Positions 26,519 to 35,599 of a stretch of 64,000 bases of DNA are shown here, piece by piece. Both the position numbers and the translations under genes were made by a program. This DNA is from Planosporangium thailandense (GTDB lineage Bacteria; Actinomycetota; Actinomycetes; Mycobacteriales; Micromonosporaceae), in the NCBI RefSeq assembly GCF_011947195.1, contig NZ_JAATVY010000011.1, positions 1 through 64,000 of the forward strand, read 5' to 3'. Each line of letters opens with the position of its first letter. Within the stretch, counting starts at the first letter, position 1. The notes beneath the pieces were generated by a model that searched no databases, had not been told where the DNA came from, and saw nothing but the letters and a program-made list of their open reading frames with translations.

Positions 26519-27457
26519 CTAGCCTTTGCGGAGGTCCGGAGCTGGCGACCCCGTCAGGTGTCGACGTGCGGTGTCCCACGCGGCGTGCAGGGCGCGCCGC
26601 ACGGGAATCGACGACGGCCCGAGGATTCGCGTGAGGAGGCCGGCGTCGAAGGGCAGGGCGCTGACCCCGGCGACGACGTCCTCGCTCTCGTCGAGGCACG
26701 CCAGCAGGGCCGCGTGCAGGCCGCGCGTCCGCTCGTGGGGTGCCAGCGCGAAGAAGGCCGCATGTACTCCGTGCACACCCAGACGGGCGGGAGTGTCGGC
26801 CCGGTCGTACCCGCCGCCGAACGACAACGTGTCGGCGGCTACCTGTCGGCCGTCGGGGCGGCGGATGCGCGTCGTCGCGTGGTACAGGTCGTACGCGTGC
26901 CACTCTCCCCGGGCCACCCGCCCAGGCAGCAGGGTCTCGGCGAGCAGCACCGTCGCCTGCGGATGCGCCGTGAGGTCGAGCTGGCCGACGAACCGCGAGT
27001 GACGGTACGGGATGACGGGGTCGGGGAGGTACTCCACGAGACTGCCCGCCCCGGCGGTGAGGTTGACCAGCTGCGCGGCGTAGCCGGACTCCATGCGGTA
27101 GATCTTCGTCGCGGCCTGGGTGGTCAGGTGGACCTCCGCGCCCGCACCCACCTCGAAGTCCATCCGGTACCGGTCGCCGGAGAGCATGCCGTCGCCTTGG
27201 TGCTGCAGGTAGACGAAGGCCATGCCGGGTCGCCCCGGATCCAGGTAGATGGGGTGGAAGATGTACAGCGGCGTCCGCTGGAACTGCCGGGTCACCCGCG
27301 TCGCCCCGGATATCGGCGCGAAGCGCAGGTCGAGCAGCCCGACAGTACGTGGTGGTCCGTCGTCGGCGGCCTCGAGCTGTCGCGTGAGCGCGGCCGGTGG
27401 CTGCGGGGCCCATCGGTCGGTGTCGTCGCGTTGCGCGGCTGTCGCGGGGGTCAGCAT
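26519..27457 (-). CDS. ureD: Urease accessory protein UreD
   Basis: A 312-residue accessory protein of the UreD/UreH family, which scaffolds nickel delivery to apo-urease with UreF and UreG. Recognisable blocks are the [14 protein letters not shown] strand region and the [17 protein letters not shown] segment near the middle. It is the last gene of ureABCFGD and overlaps ureG by 7 bases. Confidence 0.92.
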   Translation of the reverse strand: MLTPATAAQRDDTDRWAPQPPAALTRQLEAADDGPPRTVGLLDLRFAPISGATRVTRQFQRTPLYIFHPIYLDPGRPGMAFVYLQHQGDGMLSGDRYRMDFEVGAGAEVHLTTQAATKIYRMESGYAAQLVNLTAGAGSLVEYLPDPVIPYRHSRFVGQLDLTAHPQATVLLAETLLPGRVARGEWHAYDLYHATTRIRRPDGRQVAADTLSFGGGYDRADTPARLGVHGVHAAFFALAPHERTRGLHAALLACLDESEDVVAGVSALPFDAGLLTRILGPSSIPVRRALHAAWDTARRHLTGSPAPDLRKG

Positions 27458-28188
27458 CGGGACCTGGTCGTCGCCGGCTGCGACAGCATGCCCGCGATGT
27501 AGAGGTGTGCGATCACCTCGGCGATCCCGTCGCCGGAGAAGCAGTCGGTGAACACGAACGGGCGTCCGGCCCGGACCGCCCGGGCGTCCCGTTCCAGAAC
27601 CGACAGGTCCGAGTGGACGTACGGTGCGATGTCGATCTTGTTGATCACCAGGAGATCCGACGCGGTGATGCCGGGCCCACGCTTGCGCGGGATCTTGTCG
27701 CCCTCGCCCACGTCGATCACGAAGATGAAGAAGTCCGCCAGCGCTCTGCTGTAGGTCAGGGTCAGGTTGTCCCCGCCCGATTCGAGCAGCACCACGTCGG
27801 TGTCCGGGAAGCGGCCGGTCAGTTGGCGGACCGCCTCCAGGTTCATCGTGGGGTCGTCGCGGACGGCGGTGTGGGGGCAGGAACCGGTCTCCACGCCGAC
27901 GACCTTCTCCGGTGGCAGTACGCCCGACAGCGTCGCCCGCACGTGCTGTGCGTCCTCCTGGGTGAAGATGTCGTTGGTCACCACGACGGGCCGGTGGCCG
28001 CTGCCGACGAGGCGGGGCACCAGGGCCTCGATCAGCGCCGTCTTGCCCGAACCGACCGGCCCGCCGATGCCGACCCGTGGCACGGGCCCGCCGAGCCGCC
28101 CCAGGCCGGGTGCGCCCAGGTCGGGGTCGGTCGTGTGGTCGTGCCCGGGGTGGCCGGGCCCCGCTCCGCCGAGATCCTGCGCGGTCAT
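27451..28188 (-). CDS. ureG: Urease accessory GTPase UreG
   Basis: A 245-residue SIMIBI-class GTPase that powers nickel insertion into urease. The P-loop is [17 protein letters not shown] (about residues 40-56), the Ni-site CPH motif appears in [13 protein letters not shown], and NKID gives guanine specificity. A short N-terminal His-containing stretch (GHPGHDHTT) may store nickel, which would partly compensate for the absence of a UreE gene in this cluster. Overlaps ureD; follows ureF after a 25-bp gap. Confidence 0.95.
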   Translation of the reverse strand: MTAQDLGGAGPGHPGHDHTTDPDLGAPGLGRLGGPVPRVGIGGPVGSGKTALIEALVPRLVGSGHRPVVVTNDIFTQEDAQHVRATLSGVLPPEKVVGVETGSCPHTAVRDDPTMNLEAVRQLTGRFPDTDVVLLESGGDNLTLTYSRALADFFIFVIDVGEGDKIPRKRGPGITASDLLVINKIDIAPYVHSDLSVLERDARAVRAGRPFVFTDCFSGDGIAEVIAHLYIAGMLSQPATTRSRC

Positions 28189-28213
28189 CCCGCTTCCCTC
28201 TGCCTGTCGTCGG

Positions 28214-28960
28214 TCAGCTCATGAACAGCCGCAGCGTGGCCTGTTCGTGCCGCATGCTCATGACATCCGCCAGTGGTGTGGAGCTGGACAGGCCATCCAG
28301 TCCCGTTTCGCAGGCGCGGCGCACAGTACGGTCGATCACCGGCCCGCACCGGTGCAGTACGGCCTGGGCCACCCGATGGTCAGCCACTCCCAGGCGTACC
28401 GCGGCGTTGAGCCAGCCCGCCGTGAACGCGTACAGCTCGGTCGCCACCGAGTGCGGGAGGGGTACCGCGAGCTCGGCGGCGAGGATTCCGGTCACCACCG
28501 CGCCGTTGCCCGGCGCCGCGCCGCGGTCCACCAGGCGGGCGTACGCGGTGAGCGCCGGTCCCGCGAACGACCCTACGGTGGTGCCGAGCACGCCGCGTCC
28601 GGTCCGCGCGGAGGCCTCGCGCGCCTCCCGGCTCAGCTTCACCGAGCTCAATCGGAGGTCGGCCGTGAGCGCCAACTGTTCGTCGTACCTGTCCGGATCG
28701 GGGGATTCGGAGACGGCGCGGTGTGCCCACGCCGAGGCGACGCCGTCCGCGGTGGCGATGCCGTGTTCGAGCTGGTCGGTCAGCAGTGACCACAGGCCGC
28801 GAACGCCGCTGCGGGCTGTCACCTCGCCGGACTGGACGAAGGACTCCAGGCCGTGCGAGAGGGTGTAGCGGCCGCTGGGGAACGCCGAGTCCGCCAGCTG
28901 CAGGGCCGCGAGGAAGGGCGGGAGGGCGAACCCCTCACCCGGCGCCGCCGGTGCTGCCAC
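28214..28960 (-). CDS. ureF: Urease accessory protein UreF
   Basis: A 248-residue, all-helical urease chaperone that bridges UreD and UreG. The segment [20 protein letters not shown] near the start is the UreF signature. The start was set at GTG 28960, 7 bp past the ureC stop with GAGG upstream; no ATG fits, and the longest open frame runs back into ureC. Confidence 0.9.
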   Translation of the reverse strand: MAAPAAPGEGFALPPFLAALQLADSAFPSGRYTLSHGLESFVQSGEVTARSGVRGLWSLLTDQLEHGIATADGVASAWAHRAVSESPDPDRYDEQLALTADLRLSSVKLSREAREASARTGRGVLGTTVGSFAGPALTAYARLVDRGAAPGNGAVVTGILAAELAVPLPHSVATELYAFTAGWLNAAVRLGVADHRVAQAVLHRCGPVIDRTVRRACETGLDGLSSSTPLADVMSMRHEQATLRLFMS

Positions 28961-28967
28961 GGTCGCC

Positions 28968-30686
28968 TCACACGATGTAGTACAGCTGGGCCAGCGAAAC
29001 ATGGTCGGCGGGGGGAACGCTGGCCAGCTCCCCGTCGACGTACACCTGGTAGGTCTCCGGGTCGATTTTGATGTCGGGCGTGGCGTTGTTGCGTACCATC
29101 TGCTGCTTGCCGATCTCGCGGCAGTTGTGGACGGGCTCGATCCAGCGGTCGAGCTCCAGGGCCTCGGGTACGCCCGCGTCGACGGCCGCCTGCGACATGA
29201 AGGTGAGGGAGGTGCGGCCGACCGCCTTGCCCTGGCTTCCGAACACGGGCCGCAGCAGCACCGGCTCGGGCGTCGGGATCGAGGCGTTGGGATCACCCAT
29301 GATCGACCAGGCGATGAACCCTCCCTTGAGGACGTACTTCGGCTTCACGCCGAAGGTGTTGGACGGCCAGAGCACGATGTCGGCGACCTTGCCTGGCACC
29401 AGCGAGCCGACCAGGTGGGCGATCCCATGGGTGATCGCCGGGTTGATCGTGTACTTCGCCAGATAGCGGAGAATCCGGTTGTTGTCGTGCTCCTGCGGGT
29501 CCCCGGGTAGCTTCCCGCGCTGTTGCTTCATCTTGTCGGCGGTACGCCACACGGTCGACACCGTCTCACCGATGCGCCCCATGGCCTGCGCATCCGAGGA
29601 GTACATCGACAGCACACCCAGGTCCTGCAGCACATCTTCGGCCGCCTCCGTCTCGCCGCGGATCCGTGACTGGGTGAACGCGACGTCCTCGGGGTTCTGC
29701 GGGTTCAGGTGGTGCGTGACAGTGATCATGTAGAACAGGTTGTCCGTGGTGTCCGTCGTGTAGGGCCGGGTCGGATTCGTCGAGGACGGGAGGACGTTCG
29801 GAAGTGCGGCGATCGCCATGATGTCGGGAGCGTGGCCGCCACCGGCGCCCTCGGTGTGGTACGTGTGGATCGCGCGGCCGTTGATCGCGTCGATGGTGTC
29901 CGCCAGGTAGCCGCTCTCGTTGAGCGTGTCGGTGTGGATGGCGACCTGCACCCCGTACATGTCGGCGACGGTCAGCGCGCAGTCGATCACCGACGGGGTG
30001 GAGCCCCAGTCCTCGTGCACCTTCAGCCCGCACGTACCCGCCTCGAGCTGCTCCCTCAACGTTCCCGGCCGGCTGCTGTTGCCCTTGGCCAGCAGGCCGA
30101 TGTTCACCGGCAACGTGGCGGTGGCCTCGAGCATCCGGGCGATGTTGAACGGCCCGGGGGTGCAGGTGGTGCCCTTGGATCCGTCGGCCGGCCCGGTGCC
30201 CCCGCCCAGCAGCGTGGTGATCCCGTTGGACAGGGCGTGGGGTATCTGGCCGGGGGTGAGGAAGTGCACGTGCGGGTCGATGCCGCCGGCGGTCGCGATC
30301 AGCCCTTCACCCGAGATGACCTCCGTGCCGGCCCCGACGATGAGGCGGGGGTCCACGCCATCCTGGATATGGGGGTTGCCGGAATGGCCGATCCCGGCGA
30401 TGCGGCCGTCCTTGATGCCGATGTCCGCCTTGACGATGCCGAGGATCGGGTCCATCACCACCGCGGACGTGATCACGGTGTCGAGGGCGCCGTCGTCGTT
30501 GCGCACACCGGGTGTCTGGCCCATGCCGTCGCGGGCCGTCTTCCCGCCGCCGTAGACGACCTCTTCGCCCGGGGTAATGAGGTCGTTCTCGACCTGCGCG
30601 ATGAGCTCCGTGTCGGCCAGGCGGAAGCGGTCGCCGGTGGTCGGTCCGTAGAGCGAGGCGTACGTGCGGCGCGGAATACTGCTCAT
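28968..30686 (-). CDS. ureC: Urease subunit alpha
   Basis: A 572-residue catalytic subunit of urease, which hydrolyses urea to ammonia and carbamate. Nickel ligands lie in GIDPHVHF, the carbamylated lysine in [12 protein letters not shown], and histidines in [10 protein letters not shown] and [12 protein letters not shown]. The catalytic flap reads [10 protein letters not shown], so the usual flap cysteine (VCHHL) is threonine. The start is ATG 30686, overlapping the ureB stop by 4 bases (GGGGGA upstream), which removes a 16-residue extension. Part of ureABCFGD; likely fed by creatinase-derived urea and the UT transporter downstream. Confidence 0.97.
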   Translation of the reverse strand: MSSIPRRTYASLYGPTTGDRFRLADTELIAQVENDLITPGEEVVYGGGKTARDGMGQTPGVRNDDGALDTVITSAVVMDPILGIVKADIGIKDGRIAGIGHSGNPHIQDGVDPRLIVGAGTEVISGEGLIATAGGIDPHVHFLTPGQIPHALSNGITTLLGGGTGPADGSKGTTCTPGPFNIARMLEATATLPVNIGLLAKGNSSRPGTLREQLEAGTCGLKVHEDWGSTPSVIDCALTVADMYGVQVAIHTDTLNESGYLADTIDAINGRAIHTYHTEGAGGGHAPDIMAIAALPNVLPSSTNPTRPYTTDTTDNLFYMITVTHHLNPQNPEDVAFTQSRIRGETEAAEDVLQDLGVLSMYSSDAQAMGRIGETVSTVWRTADKMKQQRGKLPGDPQEHDNNRILRYLAKYTINPAITHGIAHLVGSLVPGKVADIVLWPSNTFGVKPKYVLKGGFIAWSIMGDPNASIPTPEPVLLRPVFGSQGKAVGRTSLTFMSQAAVDAGVPEALELDRWIEPVHNCREIGKQQMVRNNATPDIKIDPETYQVYVDGELASVPPADHVSLAQLYYIV

Positions 30687-31105
30687 CGGGAGTCCCCCTG
30701 CCGCCCACCCGGGTCGCCCCGGGGCGCTTGCCATTCCCGAGCCCCCCGGTATCCGCGTTCCACGGCTCGACGCATCGCCTGCCGGACGGTGCGTTCGGCG
30801 GCGAAGGAGCCGTCGACGATATTGTCGAAGCCGAAGATGCGTTTCATCCCGCCGACCTCCACGAGATCGACGTCCTTCTCGTCGCCGGGCTCGAACCGGA
30901 TGGCGTTGCCCGCCGGGACGTTCAACCGCATACCGAACGCCCGCGTCCGGTCGAAGTCCAAGGCACGGTTCGCTTCAAAGAAGTGGTAGTGCGAGCCGAC
31001 CTGGATCGGCCGGTCACCGGTGTTACGCACGCGCAGCGTCACCGTCCGGCGCCCGGCGTTGATCTCGACCGGCTCCTCGGACAACAGCCACTCACCAGGA
31101 ACCAT
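30683..31105 (-). CDS. ureB: Urease subunit beta
   Basis: A 140-residue beta subunit of urease. The start ATG 31105 gives MVPGEWLL, which matches the MIPGE start of the family; an in-frame TTG at 31135 would add ten residues and overlap ureA. The core block [20 protein letters not shown] is diagnostic. The C-terminal 20 residues are Arg/Gly-rich and extend past the usual end. Confidence 0.95.
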   Translation of the reverse strand: MVPGEWLLSEEPVEINAGRRTVTLRVRNTGDRPIQVGSHYHFFEANRALDFDRTRAFGMRLNVPAGNAIRFEPGDEKDVDLVEVGGMKRIFGFDNIVDGSFAAERTVRQAMRRAVERGYRGAREWQAPRGDPGGRQGDSR

Positions 31106-31127
31106 GACGAGGATCCCTTTCCGCGGC

Positions 31128-31520
31128 TCACGCAATGGGGTTGGACACGGAGATCAGCTGAGTGCCGGTCCGGAACGTCGCCTCGACCTGCACCAACGTC
31201 ACCATGGCGGGGACTTCCGGCATCACGTCGTCGCGGGTGAGCACCTGCTTGCCGAGCTCCTGCACCTCCGCCAGGGAACGCCCGTCGCGCGCGGCCTCCA
31301 GCAACGCCTCACAGATCAGCGCGATCGACTCCGGAAAGTTGAGCTTGACGCCTCGCTCCTTGCGCCGCCGGGCCAGGTCCGCCACCTGGTAGATCACCAG
31401 CTTCTGGATCTCACGCGGGGTGAGCATCATCGAGGAGATCCACGTTTCGGTGCCGGGAGCCGACGTAGTCAGTACGTCCGATCCGTTGTCTCGGTTGGCG
31501 GAGCTCTGCTCTTGGCTCAT
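31128..31520 (-). CDS. ureA: Urease subunit gamma
   Basis: A 130-residue gamma subunit. The canonical domain begins at [10 protein letters not shown] (residue 32) and ends in QLISVSNPI. About 30 extra N-terminal residues (Ser/Thr/Asp-rich) precede it. The longer start at 31520 is supported by a perfect GAAGGAGG, while the internal ATG at 31430 has none. First gene of the urease operon. The Shine-Dalgarno lies in a potential hairpin (31524-31540). Confidence 0.93.
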   Translation of the reverse strand: MSQEQSSANRDNGSDVLTTSAPGTETWISSMMLTPREIQKLVIYQVADLARRRKERGVKLNFPESIALICEALLEAARDGRSLAEVQELGKQVLTRDDVMPEVPAMVTLVQVEATFRTGTQLISVSNPIA

Positions 31521-31592
31521 CGAGGCCTCCTTCGAAGGCCAGGCGGCGGACCGGCAGTCCCTCATGCGTCACCCCATCTACCCCTGCCCCGG

Positions 31593-31604
31593 GTGGTTAA
31601 CCAC
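31593..31604. promoter_or_regulatory. Palindrome between the urease operon and the AI-2E-type gene
   Basis: GTGGTTAACCAC, a perfect 12-bp palindrome 73 bp upstream of ureA and 117 bp upstream of the divergent membrane-protein gene. It is the only symmetric element in this 200-bp divergent promoter and does not match a GlnR box. Candidate operator of unknown partner. Confidence 0.35.
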
Positions 31605-31720
31605 GCCCGCGTCATGGCAGGCAGCCGCTCGGAGCGGTACGCACCGTCACACCTGGCGTGGCGCGACGGCGTGACGGTCACCAGCGGGTTGAACCGACGG
31701 TGGGTGGGTAGCGGAGCCGG

Positions 31721-32968
31721 ATGGAACTGCGGCCGTCCCGGGCCGGCTGGATCGTGCCAACGGGGCTGCTGCGCGCGGCGACGGCGGTCGCCTGCCTGAT
31801 GGTGCTGGCGGTCGGCGCCTACCTGGTGACCCGGGTGCTCGGCATGATCATGCCGGTGACCATGGCGGTCGTGGCCGCGCTCCTGCTGGCCGCGCTGATC
31901 GGGCCGGGTACCGAACGGCTCAAGCGCGCCGGCGTACCGCCGTGGCTGGCCGCGCTCGGCGGAGTGCTGGGGTTGCTCGTCGCGGTCGGCGGCGCGGTTT
32001 TCCTGGTGGGGCAGCGGGCCGTCGCCCAGTTCGGCAGCCTGGGCCGCGAGGTCAGTGCGGGCGTTGTCCGGCTGCGGCAGATGCTCACCCACGGGCCGCT
32101 GTCGTTGAGTCAGGAGCAGCTCCACCGGTACACCACCGAACTGTTCACGGCGCTCCGCCGGGGCCTGCCCAGCCCGATCACCGGTGCCGTCACCGCCGTC
32201 GAGGTGGCCGGCGCGCTGGTGCTGGCGCTGCTGCTGCTGTTCTTCGGCCTGCGCGACGGTCCGCAGATGTGGTGCTGGCTGGTCGGGCGGCTGCCGCTCG
32301 GCGGCCGGCAGCGGGTGGACCGGGCCGGCCGGGCGGGCTGGCACAGCCTCTCGTCGTACATGCGCGGGATCGTCCTGATCGCGGCCGTCGACGCCGCCGG
32401 CATCGGGGCCGCCCTGTTCGCGCTGCGAGTGCCGCTCGCGCTGTCGCTGATGCTGCTGACGTTCCTGTCCGCGTTCGTGCCGATCGTGGGCGCGACGGTC
32501 GCGGGCGCCGCGGCGACGCTCGTGACGTTCGTGACCAATGGGACCACCGACGCGCTGCTCGTGCTCGCCGCGGTGATCGGTGTGCAGCAGGCCGAGGGGC
32601 ATCTGCTGCACCCGATCGTGATGCGTCGGGCGGTGCGGCTGCATCCGGTGGTGACGCTGCTGGCGGTCGGCGCCGGCAGCCTGTTCGCCGGGGTGGCGGG
32701 GGCGCTCATCGCGGTGCCGGTGTGCGCCTTCGCCTTCCACGCGGTGCGCGGGTACGCAGCCGGACCGGAGGCCGGGGTAGACGTCGGGAGAGAAGCGGCG
32801 GACCGAGCGGAGAAGGAGTCGAGGACCGGGCTCGACCGGCGCACCGGCCGAGCCGCCGGTGCCACGGCGCCGGTGCCGCGGCAGCGCGCCGGACCGATCG
32901 AACCCACACCCGGTGGGTCCGGCACCGCCGAGCCCCGACAGCCGGCGCACGACCCGCCCAAAGATTGA
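31721..32968 (+). CDS. AI-2E-family (PerM-like) membrane transporter
   Basis: A 415-residue multi-pass protein of the AI-2 exporter/PerM family. N-terminal helices (LMVLAVGAYLVTRVLGMIMPVTMAVVAALLLAAL) and the later LSLMLLTFLSAFVPIVGATVAG block are typical. A 60-residue hydrophilic, Pro/Arg-rich tail follows the last helix. Family members export small signals or act as Na+/H+ antiporters; no specific substrate is evident. Divergent from urease and upstream of the urea transporter, but not clearly in the same transcript. Confidence 0.83.
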   Translation: MELRPSRAGWIVPTGLLRAATAVACLMVLAVGAYLVTRVLGMIMPVTMAVVAALLLAALIGPGTERLKRAGVPPWLAALGGVLGLLVAVGGAVFLVGQRAVAQFGSLGREVSAGVVRLRQMLTHGPLSLSQEQLHRYTTELFTALRRGLPSPITGAVTAVEVAGALVLALLLLFFGLRDGPQMWCWLVGRLPLGGRQRVDRAGRAGWHSLSSYMRGIVLIAAVDAAGIGAALFALRVPLALSLMLLTFLSAFVPIVGATVAGAAATLVTFVTNGTTDALLVLAAVIGVQQAEGHLLHPIVMRRAVRLHPVVTLLAVGAGSLFAGVAGALIAVPVCAFAFHAVRGYAAGPEAGVDVGREAADRAEKESRTGLDRRTGRAAGATAPVPRQRAGPIEPTPGGSGTAEPRQPAHDPPKD

Positions 32969-33207
32969 GCCCCCATTTCCAACCAGGCGACTTCTCCCGG
33001 ACGCGTCGGCCACCGAGGCGTAATCGCTGGCTGATCGGGCACGGAACTGACAACGCGAGGACGAATTCCGGAAACGGTCATGCTCCTGCCCTCCAGAGAT
33101 CCTGAACGTGTTGCCGATCCACTCGACGGCGCAGCGCGCGTCGGCCCGGCGAGTATCGACCACGCCTCGCGAGCGGCGGCGTGCCGTAGTAAGCGGGAAG
33201 GCGGGCG

Positions 33208-34236
33208 GTGAACACGGTGGATGTCCGGCTCTCCTGGCGCCACGCCACGAAGCGGTACTTTCTGGTCGGCTTCATCGACGCGAACCTGCGGGGTGCGTCC
33301 CAGGTCTTTCTGCAGAACAACCCGGTGACCGGTTTGATCATCCTCGTGGCCGTCTGCTGGGGAGCGGTCAACGCCCAGACGCCACGGGCCGCCATCGGCG
33401 CCGCCGTCGGGCTGGTCGTGGGCACCGCCACCGCGTTGGTGCTCAGAGTTCCGCACGCTTCTGTCGGCGACGGGCTGTTCGGCTTCAACCCGCTGCTGAC
33501 GGGGCTCGCCATCTCGATCTATCTGCGACCCGGCGCGCTCATGTGGATCTACGTGGTGATCGGCGCGGTCGTCACCACCGTGGTGACGCTGGCGATAGGC
33601 ACGGTCCTCAAGACCTGGAATGTCCCGTCATTGACCTTCCCGTTCGTCCTGACGACCTGGTTTCTGCTGCTGGCCACCTATCAGTTCGCCTGGCTCAGGA
33701 ACGGCGCGCTCGGCCAGCCGGTCCTGCCGCACAGCCTTGACCCGAGAGCCACCCGGGTCCATGTGACCGGCGCCTTCCTGACACCGAGCATGCTCAAAGA
33801 CGTCTCCGAGGTGTTCCTGATCGGAAACTGGGTGACCGGCGTGCTCATCCTGGTCGCGCTGGCGGTCAATTCGCTATGGGCGGCCGGCGCGGCCATCGCG
33901 GGCGCCGTGGTGAGCACGCTCCTCGCGCTGTGGTTCGGCGCCAGCGCCGGTGTTGTCGCCGGCGGCCTGTACGGGTTCAGCGCGGTGCTCACCGCCGTCG
34001 CGTTGGGGGGCGTCTTCTACCACCCGTCCCGACGGCTCGTGCTGTACGCGCTGTTCGGCATCGTCTTCACCGTCGTCATCCAGGCGGCGCTCGGCACCGC
34101 GCTGGCACCGGTCGGCATTCCCGCGCTCACGGCGCCGTTCGTGTTCGCGACCTGGCTGTTCCTGTTGCCCAAACGTGACCTGGTCCCGACCGCGCACCGC
34201 GAGCTGCCCGAGCACGACGTGATCAAGACCAGGTGA
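33208..34236 (+). CDS. Urea transporter (UT family)
   Basis: A 342-residue protein of the urea channel family related to Desulfovibrio dvUT and vertebrate UT-B. The pseudo-symmetric UT signatures are clear: GASQVFLQNNPVTGLIIL with VPSLTFPFVLTTW in the first half, and VSEVFLIGNWVTGVLIL with IPALTAPFVFATWLFL in the second. These LPxxTxPF-type loops line the urea-selective pore. It begins with GTG 33208. With urease next door it should supply external urea, or retain or release urea from creatinase, depending on gradient. Confidence 0.9.
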   Translation: MNTVDVRLSWRHATKRYFLVGFIDANLRGASQVFLQNNPVTGLIILVAVCWGAVNAQTPRAAIGAAVGLVVGTATALVLRVPHASVGDGLFGFNPLLTGLAISIYLRPGALMWIYVVIGAVVTTVVTLAIGTVLKTWNVPSLTFPFVLTTWFLLLATYQFAWLRNGALGQPVLPHSLDPRATRVHVTGAFLTPSMLKDVSEVFLIGNWVTGVLILVALAVNSLWAAGAAIAGAVVSTLLALWFGASAGVVAGGLYGFSAVLTAVALGGVFYHPSRRLVLYALFGIVFTVVIQAALGTALAPVGIPALTAPFVFATWLFLLPKRDLVPTAHRELPEHDVIKTR

Positions 34237-34274
34237 CCCACTGCCGCTGCACAGGGGTGCGGACGTACCGACGA

Positions 34275-34311
34275 AGCCCGACCGGCCGGCGGACGCGACA
34301 CCGGCCGGGCT
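34275..34311. terminator. Terminator between the urea transporter and trpS
   Basis: AGCCCGACCGG pairs with CCGGCCGGGCT across a 15-nt loop with one A-C mismatch, giving a GC-rich stem in the 84-bp gap between convergent genes. Confidence 0.55.
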
Positions 34312-34320
34312 CGGCCGGGA

Positions 34321-35388
34321 CTAGTAGATCATCTGCATGACGTCGCGGACCCTGGTCAGGGTCTGGTCGGCGATCCCGCCCGCGCGGGCATTGCCGTCGG
34401 CCAGGACGCCACGCAGATACTCGGGGTCGCGGGCCAGTTCGGCGCGGCGCCGCCGCAGCGGCCGCAGGTGCTCGTTGACCGCTTCGGTGACGACCGCCTT
34501 GAGCGCTCCGGCTCCCCGGTCACCGATCTCGTCGGCCAGGTCAACAGGGGAGCGACCGGCGCAGAGGGCGGCGGTGAGCAGCAGGCTGGCGACCTCCGGG
34601 CGGTTGTCGGGGTCGTAGGTGACGGTCCGCTGGCTGTCGGTCTTGGCCCGGCGGATGAGCGCGGCCGTGCGGTCTTCGGTGTCGCGCAGTTCGATGGCGT
34701 TGCCGCGGCTCTTGCTCATCTTGGTGCCGTCGGTGCCGAGCAGCAGCGGGGCCGGGCTCAGCAACGCCTCCGGCTCCCGGAAGACCTGCTGCCCGGCGGC
34801 GTAGCGCTGGTTGAAGCGGCGGGCGATGAGCCGGGTCAGCTCCAGGTGGGGGAGCTGGTCGCGGCCGACCGGTACCAGGTTGCCGCCGCAGAACAGGATG
34901 TCGGCGGCCTGGTGCACGGGGTACGTGAGCAGCAGGCCGCTGGTCGACCGGCCGCCGGTGGCCTCCGCCTCGGCCTTGACGGTCGGGTTGCGCTGGAGCT
35001 CGGCGACGGTGACCAGGCTCAGAAACGGCAGCAGCAACTGGTTGAGGGCCGGCACCGCGCTGTGGGTGAAGATGGTCGCCCGCGCCGGGTCGATGCCGGC
35101 GGCGAGGTAGTCCAGCAGCAGCTCCCGGACGTTGCCGGTCAGGTTGCCGACGCTGTCGCGGTCGGTGATGACCTGGTAGTCGGCGATCAGGACGAACACG
35201 TCGACCCCGGCGGTCTGCAGGCGCACGCGGTTGGCGAGGGTGCCGAGGTAGTGCCCGAGGTGCAGGGCACCGGTGGGCCGGTCGCCGGTCAGCACCCGAA
35301 ACCGCTCCGGGTGTTCGAGGATCTCGGTTTCGAGCTGCGCGCTGCGCGCGGCGGCCGTGGTGAAGGGTTCGTCGACGGTGCTGGTCAC
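34321..35388 (-). CDS. trpS: Auxiliary tryptophanyl-tRNA synthetase
   Basis: A 355-residue class I aminoacyl-tRNA synthetase charging tRNA-Trp. The ATP-binding HIGH-like motif is TGALHLGHYLG (about residues 39-49) and KMSKS is intact in GTDGTKMSKSRGN. The long N-terminal start (GTG 35388) and sequence resemble the second, indolmycin-resistant TrpRS of streptomycetes more than the housekeeping enzyme. The leader encodes a Trp-rich peptide followed by a stem-loop, matching the ribosome-mediated attenuation known for that auxiliary gene. It may protect against a TrpRS inhibitor or respond to Trp starvation. Resistance is inferred, not shown. Confidence 0.9.
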   Translation of the reverse strand: MTSTVDEPFTTAAARSAQLETEILEHPERFRVLTGDRPTGALHLGHYLGTLANRVRLQTAGVDVFVLIADYQVITDRDSVGNLTGNVRELLLDYLAAGIDPARATIFTHSAVPALNQLLLPFLSLVTVAELQRNPTVKAEAEATGGRSTSGLLLTYPVHQAADILFCGGNLVPVGRDQLPHLELTRLIARRFNQRYAAGQQVFREPEALLSPAPLLLGTDGTKMSKSRGNAIELRDTEDRTAALIRRAKTDSQRTVTYDPDNRPEVASLLLTAALCAGRSPVDLADEIGDRGAGALKAVVTEAVNEHLRPLRRRRAELARDPEYLRGVLADGNARAGGIADQTLTRVRDVMQMIY

Positions 35389-35462
35389 GGTGGGTCTCCA
35401 CAGGGTTGGAGAGCCGCCTTCAGCGCCGCCCGCGACGAACGATCAGGTGTGTCCTTCGCTGC

Positions 35463-35484
35463 CGAGCTGCCCGAAGGCAGCTCG
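35463..35484 (-). terminator. Attenuator stem-loop in the trpS leader
   Basis: A perfect 9-bp stem, CGAGCTGCC/GGCAGCTCG, closed by a 4-nt loop. It begins 13 nt after the leader-peptide stop and ends 75 nt before the trpS start. It is the likely terminator or regulatory hairpin of ribosome-mediated attenuation: ribosomes stalled at the Trp codons would favour an alternative fold. Confidence 0.7.
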
Positions 35485-35497
35485 AGACAGGGTCAGG

Positions 35498-35548
35498 TCA
35501 CGGCCGCCAGACGGGCGACCGCCACCAGGTGCGCGAAGAGAGCAACAC
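35498..35548 (-). CDS. Trp-rich leader peptide of trpS
   Basis: A 16-codon frame starting GTG at 35548 and ending TGA at 35498; the peptide is MLLSSRTWWRSPVWRP. Three of sixteen codons are Trp, including a TGG TGG pair. The -10 element TATACT (35561-35556) lies 7 nt before the GTG, so the mRNA would start at or next to this codon and be leaderless. With the hairpin at 35463-35484 this is a textbook attenuator arrangement. Too short for routine gene finding. Confidence 0.8.
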   Translation of the reverse strand: MLLSSRTWWRSPVWRP

Positions 35549-35555
35549 GGAGTCG

Positions 35556-35561
35556 AGTATA
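35556..35561 (-). promoter_or_regulatory. -10 element of the trpS leader
   Basis: TATACT on the minus strand, one mismatch from TATAAT, ending 7 nt before the leader-peptide GTG. No good -35 hexamer is visible 16-18 nt upstream. Confidence 0.6.
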
Positions 35562-35599
35562 TCGGCGCGACTAGGTCTCGTCTCGGTGCTGCCGCGACG

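Noticed and set aside
31521-31720. GlnR nitrogen-control box before the urease operon.
   Set aside because: No gTnAC-n6-GaAAC pattern; only a GTGGTTAACCAC palindrome of unknown partner.
35388-35560. T-box riboswitch upstream of trpS.
   Set aside because: No T-box sequence or specifier-loop architecture; a Trp-codon leader peptide and terminator-type stem explain the leader better.
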